A DNA stretch of 64,000 bases. Origin: Brevibacillus gelatini (lineage in GTDB: Bacteria > Bacillota > Bacilli > Brevibacillales > Brevibacillaceae). The notes below the pieces were generated by a model, which made no database searches, was not told where the DNA came from, and saw only the letters and a list, made by a program, of their open reading frames with translations. The translations under genes and the position numbers were made by a program. The stretch lies in the NCBI RefSeq assembly GCF_003710935.1, contig NZ_RHHS01000036.1, positions 1 through 64,000 on the forward strand. The letters run 5' to 3'. Numbering within the stretch: the stretch's first letter is position 1; each line of letters opens with the position of its first letter. Below are positions 1-8,957 of this stretch, piece by piece.

Positions 1-37
1 GACTTATTGGACAGCCCCTTCCGTCTATCAAATAACG

Positions 38-979
38 TTATTGCATAGCCACTTTCAACACAGCGCGAACAGAATCAGCCGATTTGTCCAGCGCGGCCTT
101 CTCGGCAGCAGTCAGATCCAGCTCGATCACTTTCTCGATGCCGTTGCCGCCCAAAAGCGTTGGCACACCCAGGTACAGGTCGTGGTAGCCGTACTCGCCT
201 TCGAGATAAGCGATGGACGGCAGGATGCGCTTCTTGTCTTTCAGGATTGCTTCCGCCATTTCCACCAGAGCGGCCGCAGGCGCGTAGTAGGCGGAGCCGT
301 TGCCGAGCAGGGCGACGATCTCGCCGCCGCCTTTGCGCGTGCGTTCGACGATGGCATCGAGGCGGTCTTGCGGAATCAGTTTGTCGAGCGGGATGCCGCC
401 TGCGTAGGAGTAGCGCAAAAGCGGCACCATTTCGTCACCGTGTCCGCCAAGCACGAAGCCTGTCACGTCTTCTACGGAAATGTTCAGCTCCATGGCGACA
501 AACGTGCGGAAGCGCGCCGTATCGAGCACACCGGATTGACCGATGACGCGGTTTTTCGGGAAGCCGGATGTTTTGAAGAACGTATAGGTCATCGCATCTA
601 CCGGGTTGGACAGGATGAGTACGATGGAGTTTGGCGCGTAAATTTTCACTTGCTCCGCTACCGAACGCATGATGGCCGCGTTCGTCGACACCAGGTCGTC
701 GCGGGACATGCCTGGCTTGCGGGCGATCCCCGCTGTGATGATGACGATGTCGGAGCCTTGAATATCCTTGTAGTCGGACGTTCCGGTGATGTTGGCATCA
801 AAGCCGAGCACCGGAGAGGACTCCATCATGTCGAGCGCTTTTCCTTTGGTTGGATTCTCAAGCTGCGGAATGTCCACCAGAACGATGTCAGCCAGTTCTT
901 TTTGCGCCATGATGAACGCCGTTGTCGCTCCGGTAAAACCACTGCCGATGACGGCTACTTTTTTTCTGCGAAATGTCAT
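38..979 (-). CDS. mdh: Malate dehydrogenase, last gene of the ethanolamine operon
   Basis: NAD-dependent malate dehydrogenase of the LDH-like family, 313 residues. It interconverts malate and oxaloacetate in the cytoplasm. The Rossmann motif [10 protein letters not shown] is at the N terminus. The substrate loop [12 protein letters not shown] carries the Arg typical of malate rather than lactate specificity, and [10 protein letters not shown] carries the catalytic His. I chose the ATG at 979 because GAGGAGG lies seven bases upstream; a longer reading to 1012 has no ribosome site. It starts 36 bases after eutC on the same strand, so it is probably cotranscribed with eutABC. Mdh is not a usual Eut enzyme. 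NADH recycling for the aldehyde dehydrogenase is an inference. No obvious encapsulation peptide is seen. Confidence 0.93.
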   Translation of the reverse strand: MTFRRKKVAVIGSGFTGATTAFIMAQKELADIVLVDIPQLENPTKGKALDMMESSPVLGFDANITGTSDYKDIQGSDIVIITAGIARKPGMSRDDLVSTNAAIMRSVAEQVKIYAPNSIVLILSNPVDAMTYTFFKTSGFPKNRVIGQSGVLDTARFRTFVAMELNISVEDVTGFVLGGHGDEMVPLLRYSYAGGIPLDKLIPQDRLDAIVERTRKGGGEIVALLGNGSAYYAPAAALVEMAEAILKDKKRILPSIAYLEGEYGYHDLYLGVPTLLGGNGIEKVIELDLTAAEKAALDKSADSVRAVLKVAMQ

Positions 980-1015
980 GGTAGTTCCTCCTCGTCGTGT
1001 CATTTTCCCCACAGG

Positions 1016-1936
1016 TTACAAGACCAGCTTCACGCCGCTTGCCTTTTGCTCCAGCATTTTGGCGAGAATCGTCCCGATGTGGGCGCCTGCCTCGATTGGC
1101 GATGTTCCTTGACGATGAATATTGGAGATCACTGTGCGCTCGGACTCTACCATTCCTTTACGCGGACGATAGCACATGTAGGCACTCATGGAGTGGGCCG
1201 TTACCAGACCCGGCCGCTCCCCGATCAACAGCACCAGCACTTCCGGCTCCAAAATCTCGCCGATATGGTCCATGCTCGCCACGCGCCCGCCTTTGACAAA
1301 AAACGGCGTCCCGCAGCTCAGACCATAGCTTTTTAACGAGTCCATCAAGGATGGAAGCACGTCTTTCAGGTTGGCGTCGACTGCGCTGGCACTCAGGCCG
1401 TCGGAGACGACGATTTGTACCTGCGGTCGCTTTTGGCAGCGCTCCTGGATCAGGCGCACGCTTTCCTCCGTGAGAACGCGTCCCATGTCCGGGCGCTTCA
1501 AATAGTTTTCGGTGTTGTCGTACTGGGTTTCCACCGTGAACAGGGAAAACTGGTCGAGCACTTCCTGGCTGACTTCCCCGTAGACGGCATCGACTGCTGC
1601 CGCATGGTCGCGGCGGAGTTGCAGCATCGTTTTCGTCAATGGCCTTACCCCTGTACGCCATACGCCGATTCGGGCAGGTGTACTGGCCAAAAGCTCATCC
1701 AGCCCTTCTTTCCATTTCGGATTCGGAATCAGCGCGGTTCCCTTTGGCTCGGCTGGTGCGGAGTGTGTCTCCTGAGGCTTGGTAGCCGTTACCGGGGCTA
1801 TTCCCTGCTGTGGCGCGGCCTTCCCTTCCACGGCTGCTTCCGCTTTTGGCCCGGACGTTTTTTCGCCCAACTCGGCCAGCTTTTTTTGCAGCTCGGCCAC
1901 TACTTTGTCTACCAAAAAATCCAATTGTTGTTCCAT
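1016..1936 (-). CDS. eutC: Ethanolamine ammonia-lyase small subunit EutC
   Basis: Small subunit of the adenosylcobalamin-dependent ethanolamine ammonia-lyase, which splits ethanolamine into acetaldehyde and ammonia. 306 residues, slightly longer than the roughly 295 of E. coli. The first 30 residues are a charged helix. A low-complexity Ala/Pro/Lys linker follows, to about residue 80, and then the conserved cobalamin-binding domain (RIGVWRTGVRPLT, VSDGLSASAV, LLIGERPGL, YMCYRPRKGM). The N-terminal helix plus linker is the layout used elsewhere for microcompartment targeting, which is inference here. It follows eutB by 20 bases and precedes mdh. The ATG at 1936 has GGGGGT about nine bases upstream. 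Confidence 0.97.
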   Translation of the reverse strand: MEQQLDFLVDKVVAELQKKLAELGEKTSGPKAEAAVEGKAAPQQGIAPVTATKPQETHSAPAEPKGTALIPNPKWKEGLDELLASTPARIGVWRTGVRPLTKTMLQLRRDHAAAVDAVYGEVSQEVLDQFSLFTVETQYDNTENYLKRPDMGRVLTEESVRLIQERCQKRPQVQIVVSDGLSASAVDANLKDVLPSLMDSLKSYGLSCGTPFFVKGGRVASMDHIGEILEPEVLVLLIGERPGLVTAHSMSAYMCYRPRKGMVESERTVISNIHRQGTSPIEAGAHIGTILAKMLEQKASGVKLVL

Positions 1937-1956
1937 CCCTCATACACCCCCGCTTC

Positions 1957-3318
1957 TTACATGAAGATTGTCGGATCGCCTGCTATTGGCGTCAGCTTGC
2001 CGTTTTCCATGATCCCTATTTTTTCCAGCCACTTTTCAAAAGCAGGTGCCGGACGGAGGCCGAGAACCTCGCGGAACGCGGCAATATCGTGGAAGCTGGT
2101 CGATTGATAGTTGAGCATGACGTCGTCCGCCATCGCCACCCCGATGACAAAGTTCACCCCTGCCGCCGAGAGCAAAATCCCGAGATTGTCCATGTCGTTC
2201 TGGTCAACCTTCATATGGTTTGTGTAGCAGACGTCGCAGCCCATCGGTAGCCCGTGCATTTTGCCCATGTAGTGGTCTTCCAGCCCGGCGCGAATCACTT
2301 GCCGGCTGTCGTACAAATATTCCGGTCCGATGAAGCCCACTACCGTATTGACGATAAACGGATTGTACTTGCGAGCAAGACCGTAGCAGCGCGCCTCCAT
2401 CGTCACCTGGTCGATGCCGAAGTGCGCCTCGGAGGACAACTCGGAGCCTTGGCCCGTCTCGAAGTACCAGAAGTTCGGCCCGTAGGAAGTGCCTTCCTTG
2501 CGCATCAGCTCATCGGCTTCGTCCAGCAGCTTGACGTCAATCCCGAAGGCTTTGTTGCCTTTTTCGCTGCCCGCAAGACTCTGGAAAATCAGGTCGGCAG
2601 GCGCACCCTGACGGATGGCGCGCATCTGCGTGGTCACGTGAGCGAGTACACAGTTTTGCGTCGGAATCGCCCATTTGTCCATTACCTCTTTGGTCATGTT
2701 GAGAATATCCTTGACGCTGTCCGCTGTATCAATAACCGGGTTGATTCCGATTACCGCGTCGCCGATTCCGTAGCTGAGTCCTTCGTACAGCGATGCCTTG
2801 ATGCCTTGTACGCTATCGGACGGGTGATTGGGCTGAACCCGCGATGCCAGTACGCCTTGCTGACCAATCGCGGTATTGCAGTGAGTCACCACGCGAATTT
2901 TGGCCGCAGCCGTAATCAGGTCGAGGTTGCTCATCAGCTTCGCGGTAGCGGCGATCATTTCGCTGGTCAGGCCGCGGCTAATGCGCTTGATCTCGCTCTC
3001 ACCCGCCTCGTGGCTCAAAATATACTCGCGCAGCTCAGCGACGCTCCAGTTTTTGATTTCGTTGTAAATTTTTTCGTTGATGCCTTCTTCAATGACACGC
3101 GATACTTCGTCTTCCTCCGGAGGAAGCATGGGGTTGTTGCGAATGTCTGCCAGCGTCAGGTCAGCCAATACTTGCTTGGCAGCCACGCGTTCCCGGGAAT
3201 CAGAAGCGGCGATTCCAGCCAGTTGGTCGCCGGATTTGTCTTCGTTTGCCTTCGCGAAAATTTCTTTCAGATCGCGAAATTGATAGGTCTGTCCAAGCAC
3301 AGTCGTTTTCGTGTTCAT
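1957..3318 (-). CDS. eutB: Ethanolamine ammonia-lyase large subunit EutB
   Basis: Catalytic large subunit of ethanolamine ammonia-lyase, a TIM-barrel radical enzyme using adenosylcobalamin. From the ATG at 3318 it is 453 residues, the same length as the E. coli protein. A GTG nine bases further upstream would overlap the AAAGGGG ribosome site, so I rejected it. Recognisable stretches are RGLTSEMIAA, HCNTAIGQQG, QPNHPSDSVQG, YGIGDAVIGINPV and the C-terminal GLPMGCDVCYTNH. It lies 20 bases after eutA and 20 before eutC, an unbroken lyase-reactivase block behind its own leader element at 4864-4901. Confidence 0.98.
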   Translation of the reverse strand: MNTKTTVLGQTYQFRDLKEIFAKANEDKSGDQLAGIAASDSRERVAAKQVLADLTLADIRNNPMLPPEEDEVSRVIEEGINEKIYNEIKNWSVAELREYILSHEAGESEIKRISRGLTSEMIAATAKLMSNLDLITAAAKIRVVTHCNTAIGQQGVLASRVQPNHPSDSVQGIKASLYEGLSYGIGDAVIGINPVIDTADSVKDILNMTKEVMDKWAIPTQNCVLAHVTTQMRAIRQGAPADLIFQSLAGSEKGNKAFGIDVKLLDEADELMRKEGTSYGPNFWYFETGQGSELSSEAHFGIDQVTMEARCYGLARKYNPFIVNTVVGFIGPEYLYDSRQVIRAGLEDHYMGKMHGLPMGCDVCYTNHMKVDQNDMDNLGILLSAAGVNFVIGVAMADDVMLNYQSTSFHDIAAFREVLGLRPAPAFEKWLEKIGIMENGKLTPIAGDPTIFM

Positions 3319-3338
3319 GTCGTCCACCCCTTTGTACG

Positions 3339-4799
3339 TTACGCCTTCTCATCAAAAGCAAGGGTTTTTACCACGACCGGGATAATCGTTCCCGAAATCG
3401 GCTCACCCAGGTCGATATAATCGCCATACTCCACCCGCACCTGATCGATGCAAATAATCTCCGGCTCTCCCTTGCAGCGCAGCGCCAGCCCCTGGCCCAA
3501 AGCTTTTGCCATGTCTGTCTCACAGATCACGACCATTGTCCGGCTCTCGGCAAAATAGTGCCGATATTGGTCCGCCAGCTCCTGGGCAATCGTCTGCAGC
3601 AACGCATACGAGCAATAGCCGACGCCTGAAATCGCGAGCGCGAACGGGATGCCTGTTGTTTTGTCAAAAAGCCGCTCACCAAGCTGGTAGATCGCGGCTA
3701 CCTCCTGGTGAATCCGCGCCGGGTCCGCCAGTTGCTCCTCGGTAAACTCCAGCTTGAGAATCGGAATGTTTTTGATCGGCAACAGCTCCGGCTTGATATG
3801 CACGGTCGAGCCGCTGATTTCCGTGCTTTGCATCCCAGCCCCGATCACGGTTGCCCGCACAGTTTGCTCTGGATCGAGCCAGCGCACCGGGTACGAGCCT
3901 CTTTCCCGCTCCTGCTGCAGCACATAGCCGAGCAGCGGACCAAAATCGCCGTAGCGGCTGACATCTGCCATGCTTCTCACAGGCGGACCAGTCATTAACT
4001 GTCCGACCCCACCGGAGACGGTCAGCTCCTCTACCGGGAATTCCCCGCGCAAATGCGGCCCTGTGACGAGCAAGCCCGATACGTGCCGTTCCTTGCCCGT
4101 CAAATAGTCGAGCATGCTGCGGGCCATCTGGGTAGCTACTTCCGTCAGCTCTGCCAGTCCGACTCTTTGCCCGACTGCAATGTGCAAGCCTTTTGCCTTC
4201 AGCCATTCCTGAATGTTCGGCGACACGTAAGTCACGACGTCCTCCCGCTCAAGGCGAATCAGTCTGCCCCCTACGTGAAAGGTCACTGTCGCAATCGCCC
4301 GGCCGCGTTGAAAATAGGCCGCATTGGCTGTTCCGCCGCCAATATCCACGTTGACAACCGTTCCTTGCAGCGCTTGCGAGCGTTTTTCCGCCCCCGCGCC
4401 TTTGCCTGCCAGCACGCCTTCGAGGTCTGCACCCGCCGTAGCCACTACAAAATCGCCGGATCGCTCTGCCAGCAGGTGTACGATGTGCTGCGCATTTTTC
4501 TTGCTGGCCGTCTCCCCGGTGATGATGACCGCTCCCGACTTGATGGACGACAGACTGATCTGTGCTTTTTCGTACTCTGCTTGCAAAATCGCCCCGATGC
4601 CTTCTGCGTCAATCTCATCAAACCCGAGCAGCGGAGTGGAATGCACTTGACTCGCATACAGCAGCTGGCGCTCCACAATCTGGTAGCGCGGCAGCGAAAA
4701 GGTACTGGACATGCGCCCCAGACGCAGACGACTGACGATCATTTTGGTCGTGCTGGTTCCTACATCGATGCCGACGCTTTGAATCCATTGTTCGTCCAT
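3339..4799 (-). CDS. eutA: Ethanolamine ammonia-lyase reactivating factor EutA
   Basis: Actin/Hsp70-fold ATPase that reactivates ethanolamine ammonia-lyase by exchanging damaged cobalamin. 486 residues from the second of two adjacent ATGs, which has AAGGAGG six bases upstream; the first ATG at 4802 is only three bases from that site, and an open extension to 4889 has none. The phosphate loop GIDVGTSTTKM sits at residues 7-17, VNVDIGGGTANAA is the second nucleotide motif, and GGVGQL and AISGVGYCSY follow. This is the first gene after the eutV-eutA intergenic region, which holds an ANTAR-type hairpin and terminator, so expression of eutABC and mdh probably depends on EutV antitermination. Confidence 0.96.
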   Translation of the reverse strand: MDEQWIQSVGIDVGTSTTKMIVSRLRLGRMSSTFSLPRYQIVERQLLYASQVHSTPLLGFDEIDAEGIGAILQAEYEKAQISLSSIKSGAVIITGETASKKNAQHIVHLLAERSGDFVVATAGADLEGVLAGKGAGAEKRSQALQGTVVNVDIGGGTANAAYFQRGRAIATVTFHVGGRLIRLEREDVVTYVSPNIQEWLKAKGLHIAVGQRVGLAELTEVATQMARSMLDYLTGKERHVSGLLVTGPHLRGEFPVEELTVSGGVGQLMTGPPVRSMADVSRYGDFGPLLGYVLQQERERGSYPVRWLDPEQTVRATVIGAGMQSTEISGSTVHIKPELLPIKNIPILKLEFTEEQLADPARIHQEVAAIYQLGERLFDKTTGIPFALAISGVGYCSYALLQTIAQELADQYRHYFAESRTMVVICETDMAKALGQGLALRCKGEPEIICIDQVRVEYGDYIDLGEPISGTIIPVVVKTLAFDEKA

Positions 4800-4863
4800 C
4801 ATGAACCTCCTTGAACCATGGCGTGCCAGACAAGGCCGTAAAAGAAAAACGCCTGAACAGCCG

Positions 4864-4901
4864 AAAAAATCGCTTCCGGTCTGACTCAAGCGCCTTTGCT
4901 T
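4864..4901 (-). promoter_or_regulatory. Candidate ANTAR (EutV) antiterminator hairpin overlapping a terminator before eutA
   Basis: Reading the minus strand, 4901-4888 is AAGCAAAGGCGCTT, a 4-bp stem around a six-base loop AAAGGC with A at position 1 and G at position 4. Those are the loop bases known to be read by ANTAR proteins. Its 3' arm, CGCTT, is also the 5' arm of a second hairpin closed by AAGCG at 4875-4871 and followed by A then six Ts, a short terminator. The two folds exclude each other. The terminator stem is only 5 bp. A segment reading ACAAGTAGATAG lies just upstream and is nearly repeated before the other eut leader. A clear first hairpin (P1) was not found. Confidence 0.68.
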
Positions 4902-4934
4902 TCTTCCTATCTACTTGTTTTTCTTCCACACTTT

Positions 4935-5540
4935 TTATTTGGCATGAAAATCAGCCTTGGAAAAAAACGTTTCCTCGCCTGCGAGAATTTCCTCGGCGAG
5001 CTTCACAAGCGGCATGCGCCGTTGCATGCTTGCTTGCTGCATCCATTTGTAAGCCGCCTCTTCCTCCAGGGAGAGGGCCTTCATCAGCTTCCCTTTGGCT
5101 TTTTCCACGCATTTTCGATCCTCGATCTTCTGTTTCAGATCGCTGATGTCTTTCTTCAACGACACGACTTTTTCCTTTTGGCTGAGCGCGATTTCCACAG
5201 CAGGAATCAGGTCATCCTCGGAGACGGGCTTTACCAGATAAGCCGTTACCCCGGCTTTCCGCGCATCGAGCACCAGTTCCTTCTGGCTGTACGCGGTCAA
5301 AAGAAGGATGGAGCAGTCCGAAAAGGAGCGGATGATGCTGCTGGCCTTGATGCCGTTGAGGCCGGGCATTTTTACATCCATGATAATGAGGTCGGGCTTG
5401 TGGCGATGAGCGAGCTCGACCGCCTCTTCCCCGTTTTTGGCCTCGGCCACCACATGATAGCCTTCGTTTTCCAGTATCTCGCGCAAGTCCATGCGGATGA
5501 TCGGCTCGTCATCAACTACCATAATCTTCGGCTGTGTCAT
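4935..5540 (-). CDS. eutV: ANTAR-domain response regulator EutV
   Basis: RNA-binding response regulator that prevents transcription termination in eut leader RNAs when phosphorylated. 201 residues from the ATG at 5540, six bases after GGGGG; the ATG two codons earlier is too close to that site. Receiver domain: acidic pocket VVDDE near residue 10, phosphoacceptor Asp in IIMDVKMPGLNG at residue 55, and Lys in LVKPVSEDD. A coiled linker (SLKKDISDLKQKIEDRK) leads to the ANTAR three-helix domain, KAKGKLMKALSLEEEAAYKWMQ. The start overlaps the end of eutW by 29 bases, so the pair is translationally linked. Its likely targets are the hairpins at 4888-4901 and 12838-12854. Confidence 0.95.
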   Translation of the reverse strand: MTQPKIMVVDDEPIIRMDLREILENEGYHVVAEAKNGEEAVELAHRHKPDLIIMDVKMPGLNGIKASSIIRSFSDCSILLLTAYSQKELVLDARKAGVTAYLVKPVSEDDLIPAVEIALSQKEKVVSLKKDISDLKQKIEDRKCVEKAKGKLMKALSLEEEAAYKWMQQASMQRRMPLVKLAEEILAGEETFFSKADFHAK

Positions 5541-6972
5541 CTTCATCCCCCTTTTGGATCGGATAGAGAATGGTCACTTCCGTTCCGTTGCCTGTGTTGC
5601 GGAAATGCATCGTTCCCCCCAGGTCTTCCTTGACGAGCGTGTCGACGATTTTCAAGCCAAGGTGCCCTTTTTTGAAAATGTGCTCCATGTCCTCAATGCC
5701 CACCCCGTCATCTGTGACGGACAGGCTGACGAAATCCTCCTTCGAAACAAGCGCGATGGAGATTCGCCCTTCATGAAGCTCGCGAAAGCCGTGAATCATG
5801 CAGTTTTGAATCAGCTCCGTGACGATCAAGGCAAAGGATGTCGCCTTGTTGGACGGCAGGTACACGGATTCTCCCGTCACGACGACCTGTATAGCTTGCT
5901 CTGAACGTCTCATCGACGAGACGATTATTTTCGATATTTTGGTTAAAATCTCTTTGAAGTCGATCTGCTCCAGACCGTCCTGCGCCAAATATTCGTGAAT
6001 AATGGCAATACTGTTGATCCGGTTGATGCTTTCCCGGTAGACCTTTTCAATCTCGGTCGACTGCGAACGCCGCATTTGCAGGCGCAGCAGACTTGCGATC
6101 GTTTGCAAATTGTTTTTCACGCGATGGTGAATTTCCTTGATGACAGCCGATTTTATCATCAGCTGCTTTTCTTTTTCGCGGATGTCCGAAATATCCCGGA
6201 GCAAGATGATGCCTCCGATGATGTCGAGCTTGCGCACGGACGAAACCGCTTTCATCATGATAAAATGCTTTCCTTTTGACAGCTCATCCTGAATGTAGCC
6301 CCCGTGACGCACGAAGTTTTCCGGGGAAACACGCCAGGAAAAAATGCTTTCAATGCTCACGCCCTTGTCCGGCCGCTCAAAGCCGATCAAGGAGAGCAGC
6401 TTGTGGGCACGCCCGTTGGCGTAGGTAATGATTCCACTCTGGTCAAACAAAATCATGCCTTCATGCAAAAGCGAAGAAATCGGCATGTCAGGCACTGCGA
6501 ACTGAATCAGCGTCTCGCTCAGATGTTCGGTCGTTTCCTTGAGCATCTCGACATTTTTTTCTTGTTCGACCTGCTTGGAAATATCCTGCTCGGTAATCAG
6601 CGTCCCGATCGTTTTGCCTTCGGCGTTTGTGATCGGCACGACGCTTTGCCGCATGACGACCTGCTCCTGCGAAACACCTCTCGACCCGATTACCGGCTTT
6701 CCTGTAGTCAGGCAGTACATGACAGCAGGCTCGTTGATCGCCGTTGCCAGATGCCCTACGACAGAGCCGCTGTACATGGACCGCGCCGTGCTAGGCTTGG
6801 CCTGCGCGACCACCAGGGCAGCACTTCGGTCTACTGTCAGGCAGTCGATGAACATGTCTGCCTGCGACAGATCGGCAAAAATCTGCAATTTGGAAGCGAG
6901 GTCCTCCACGATCTGGATGTCGTCCTCACTCAATATCGTAGACGCCTTGCACAGTTCCCGTATGGATTGCAT
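5512..6972 (-). CDS. eutW: Sensor histidine kinase EutW (HisKA_2 type)
   Basis: Cytoplasmic sensor kinase, 486 residues with no membrane segment, partner of EutV. The family senses ethanolamine and phosphorylates the ANTAR regulator. Residues 1-140 form the sensory N terminus and about 165-265 a PAS-like domain. The HisKA_2 dimerisation box EIHHRVKNNLQTIASLLRL carries the phospho-His at about residue 282, and the ATPase domain shows ELIQNCMIHGF (N box) and DDGVGI (G box). The ATG at 6972 has AGAGG five bases upstream. It lies 74 bases after eutP and overlaps eutV. In E. faecalis and Listeria, eutVW sit in the eut operon as here. Confidence 0.93.
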   Translation of the reverse strand: MQSIRELCKASTILSEDDIQIVEDLASKLQIFADLSQADMFIDCLTVDRSAALVVAQAKPSTARSMYSGSVVGHLATAINEPAVMYCLTTGKPVIGSRGVSQEQVVMRQSVVPITNAEGKTIGTLITEQDISKQVEQEKNVEMLKETTEHLSETLIQFAVPDMPISSLLHEGMILFDQSGIITYANGRAHKLLSLIGFERPDKGVSIESIFSWRVSPENFVRHGGYIQDELSKGKHFIMMKAVSSVRKLDIIGGIILLRDISDIREKEKQLMIKSAVIKEIHHRVKNNLQTIASLLRLQMRRSQSTEIEKVYRESINRINSIAIIHEYLAQDGLEQIDFKEILTKISKIIVSSMRRSEQAIQVVVTGESVYLPSNKATSFALIVTELIQNCMIHGFRELHEGRISIALVSKEDFVSLSVTDDGVGIEDMEHIFKKGHLGLKIVDTLVKEDLGGTMHFRNTGNGTEVTILYPIQKGDEDDTAEDYGS

Positions 6973-7046
6973 GCGAACCTCTTTTCACCTGCTAGGAGTT
7001 GATATTGCTTTTATTCTCTCACAGACTCGTTACGGCGGAAAGAGGC

Positions 7047-7490
7047 TTATTCGCTTACGATTTCTTGCAAATACGCGCGCAGTGCCGGCACTCCCTCACC
7101 TGTGTAGGCGGACGTTCGAAAAATGGGCGCGTCGCCCAGCGACTGGCGCAGGAAGCCTTCCGCTCGTTGTACATCTGCTTCGGGGTGGTCGATCTTGGTG
7201 ATAACTCCTACGCAAGCTTGGGGAAAGCCTTGCGAGAAGCCTGGGGGAAAGTAGTTGCGCTCGCGTGTGGCATCCTGGACCATCACGACGAGAGTTGCCT
7301 CCAGCGAGGTTGCCATCAGGGTGCGGTAAAACATCGGGTTTTCGCTGTACTCGCCCGGCGTGTCAATCACCCAGTCCCGATATTCAAGCGCCTGGGTCTT
7401 TCTGGCTGGCTGCTCATCGTTGAACAGCGCTTTGACCAGAGAAGACTTGCCCGCCTCGATGGCCCCGATAATCATGACACGGCCTGTCAT
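7047..7490 (-). CDS. eutP: EutP/PduV-family P-loop protein
   Basis: Small Ras-like P-loop protein of the EutP/PduV family, 147 residues. The Walker A motif [10 protein letters not shown] is at residues 9-18, DTPGEY is the switch II/DxxG region, and TKID is the base-recognition motif. Family members have been linked to acetate kinase activity or to placing the microcompartment in the cell; the sequence does not decide between these. Its ATG overlaps the eutS stop by four bases (ATGA), which couples translation of the two. Confidence 0.92.
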   Translation of the reverse strand: MTGRVMIIGAIEAGKSSLVKALFNDEQPARKTQALEYRDWVIDTPGEYSENPMFYRTLMATSLEATLVVMVQDATRERNYFPPGFSQGFPQACVGVITKIDHPEADVQRAEGFLRQSLGDAPIFRTSAYTGEGVPALRAYLQEIVSE

Positions 7491-7828
7491 GATTTCGTCA
7501 CCATTGCCGGTGTAAACCGCAGTTTTTCACTCAGTACCTGATTGACCGCATCCACTGCCATTTCTACAGCAGAGACGTCCCCCACGACAATCAGTGAACC
7601 TGTGAAACGATCGAGAAACCCAAGCTCGACACCTGCCGCCTTCGTCGCGATGTCGGCAGCGATAATGGCCGTCTCCGTCGGTGTCAGGGTCAGAATGCCG
7701 ATCGCTCCGGCCTCCTTGATCCCCAGCTTGGTATAGAGCATAGGGTCAGGGTTTGCGATCACATGAGCCAACGTGACCTGTTTCCCTGGCACAAATTCCT
7801 GTATGACCCGCGAACGTTCCTGTTCCAT
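7487..7828 (-). CDS. eutS: BMC shell protein EutS
   Basis: Single-domain microcompartment shell protein, 113 residues, of the circularly permuted EutS/PduU type. The N terminus (residues 1-25) carries extra strands. A BMC fold follows: [20 protein letters not shown], the [19 protein letters not shown] core and [16 protein letters not shown]. Such hexamers are known to bend and shape the shell. It follows eutN by 2 bases and overlaps eutP by 4, in the middle of the shell-gene block. Confidence 0.93.
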   Translation of the reverse strand: MEQERSRVIQEFVPGKQVTLAHVIANPDPMLYTKLGIKEAGAIGILTLTPTETAIIAADIATKAAGVELGFLDRFTGSLIVVGDVSAVEMAVDAVNQVLSEKLRFTPAMVTKS

Positions 7829-7830
7829 CG

Positions 7831-8118
7831 CTATCCCTCTCCTCCTGCGGCACCCGGCACCTCAAACGAATCGACGATGCCCACGATGATCGCATCGATC
7901 GGCACGCTGCTGCCGGTAAAAAGGATACGGGCAGGCGTCCCGCGTGAGACGATAACCTGCTCACCGATCCCTGCCCCGATCCGGTCTGCTGCGATCACGG
8001 TCTGCCCGTTCTCTTCGCCGCGCCAGTCAATGGGCTGGACAACCATCAGTTTGAGATTTTCCATGCCGGTTTCCTTCTGGGTTGCCCAAACGCTGCCGAT
8101 CACTTTTCCCAAAAACAT
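7831..8118 (-). CDS. eutN: BMC vertex protein EutN/CcmL
   Basis: Pentameric vertex protein that caps the corners of the polyhedral shell. 95 residues, the usual size. The N terminus [15 protein letters not shown] is the family signature, and [17 protein letters not shown] plus [13 protein letters not shown] complete the OB-like fold. It lies 4 bases downstream of the accessory gene and 2 upstream of eutS, so the tightly packed order indicates one transcript. Confidence 0.95.
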   Translation of the reverse strand: MFLGKVIGSVWATQKETGMENLKLMVVQPIDWRGEENGQTVIAADRIGAGIGEQVIVSRGTPARILFTGSSVPIDAIIVGIVDSFEVPGAAGGEG

Positions 8119-8122
8119 GCGA

Positions 8123-8941
8123 TCACCCTTTTCCTAAATAGCTGACCGTAATGCCGCGCTCTCTCATGCTGTCAAAAGCCAGCGGAGAGACAATCGCTCC
8201 TTTTTTCACATGCAAGGTCGTATTTCGCAGTTCCGGCTGGGATTTGATCCAGTCAGCCGTCAGCAGTTTGCCGGAAAACACCGCTTCTGCCTCGTCCAGG
8301 GCGGTCAAGGTTGGCTGCTCAGACTTTGCCTCTGCTTTTTGCAGTTGGGACTTCAGCTTGGAAACGACGCGTTCCGCCAGGCGCTTCTGCTCCACAAACT
8401 CCACGCCAAGCTCCTTCATCGCCTCGACATGGCGCTGGAACAGCTTTTCGTATGCGGGCGGCAACGTCAACGTTTGCAGGGTGCGGCGGTCAGCGCGCTT
8501 GATGCCCGGCACGTCGGAGCCTGCGATGACGAACTTGCCTGTCACCAGTGCGGAGAAGACGATTTCTGCCTTGATCGTGCCTTTCAGGCCGGAGGCGATT
8601 CTCGCTGCGTTGTCCAGATCAATTTCCGGAATCACGATTCCGGCGTAATCTTTTGGCACTTCCAGCGGTGCGGGAGCATACTCATCCGCTGTGAGGATTT
8701 TGCCTGCTCCCCCGCATTCGATCTTGTGCATCCCCAGCCAGGAGGAAGTTTCCCCGTCCAGGAAAAGGATGTCGTGGCAGATGCCGTGGTTTTTCAGGTG
8801 GATAAAATGATCCTGGAACGCCTCATGTGCCTGGCTGTCGCAAAAGACATACAGGACACGAGGCGCTTCCGGTTTCTTTTCTGCATTCATGGAAAGCAAA
8901 ATTTCTTTCGTAATCGATGCCACCATTTCTCTGATGTCCAT
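8123..8941 (-). CDS. Ethanolamine-operon accessory protein, flavoprotein-like, with C-terminal TPxAxDxLxxRGI-like tail
   Basis: About 272 residues, not assignable to a named Eut enzyme. The middle part (VLYVFCDSQAHEAF, GIVIPEIDLDNAARIASG, VFSALVTGKFVIAG) has the alternating strand-helix pattern of flavoprotein-like proteins seen as an uncharacterised family in Firmicute eut loci. The last 40 residues, after a Lys/Glu/Ala helix, contain GAIVSPLAFDSMRERGI. This resembles the segment GDKLTPAAADFLKGRGI at the start of the neighbouring PduL, so it may be a cargo or targeting element. An ATG at 8941 or the TTG just before it could be the start; GGAGG lies 7-10 bases upstream. No function is claimed. 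Confidence 0.75.
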   Translation of the reverse strand: MDIREMVASITKEILLSMNAEKKPEAPRVLYVFCDSQAHEAFQDHFIHLKNHGICHDILFLDGETSSWLGMHKIECGGAGKILTADEYAPAPLEVPKDYAGIVIPEIDLDNAARIASGLKGTIKAEIVFSALVTGKFVIAGSDVPGIKRADRRTLQTLTLPPAYEKLFQRHVEAMKELGVEFVEQKRLAERVVSKLKSQLQKAEAKSEQPTLTALDEAEAVFSGKLLTADWIKSQPELRNTTLHVKKGAIVSPLAFDSMRERGITVSYLGKG

Positions 8942-8957
8942 CAAAGCTCTACCTCCG

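Noticed and set aside
41-1336. Long plus-strand open frame opposite mdh and eutC
   Set aside because: It is antisense to two well-supported genes in a GC-rich region, has no recognisable domain and no ribosome site. The same applies to long antisense frames at 2254-3420, 10168-11901, 30841-32277, 34761-36341, 44413-46224 and 51442-53784.
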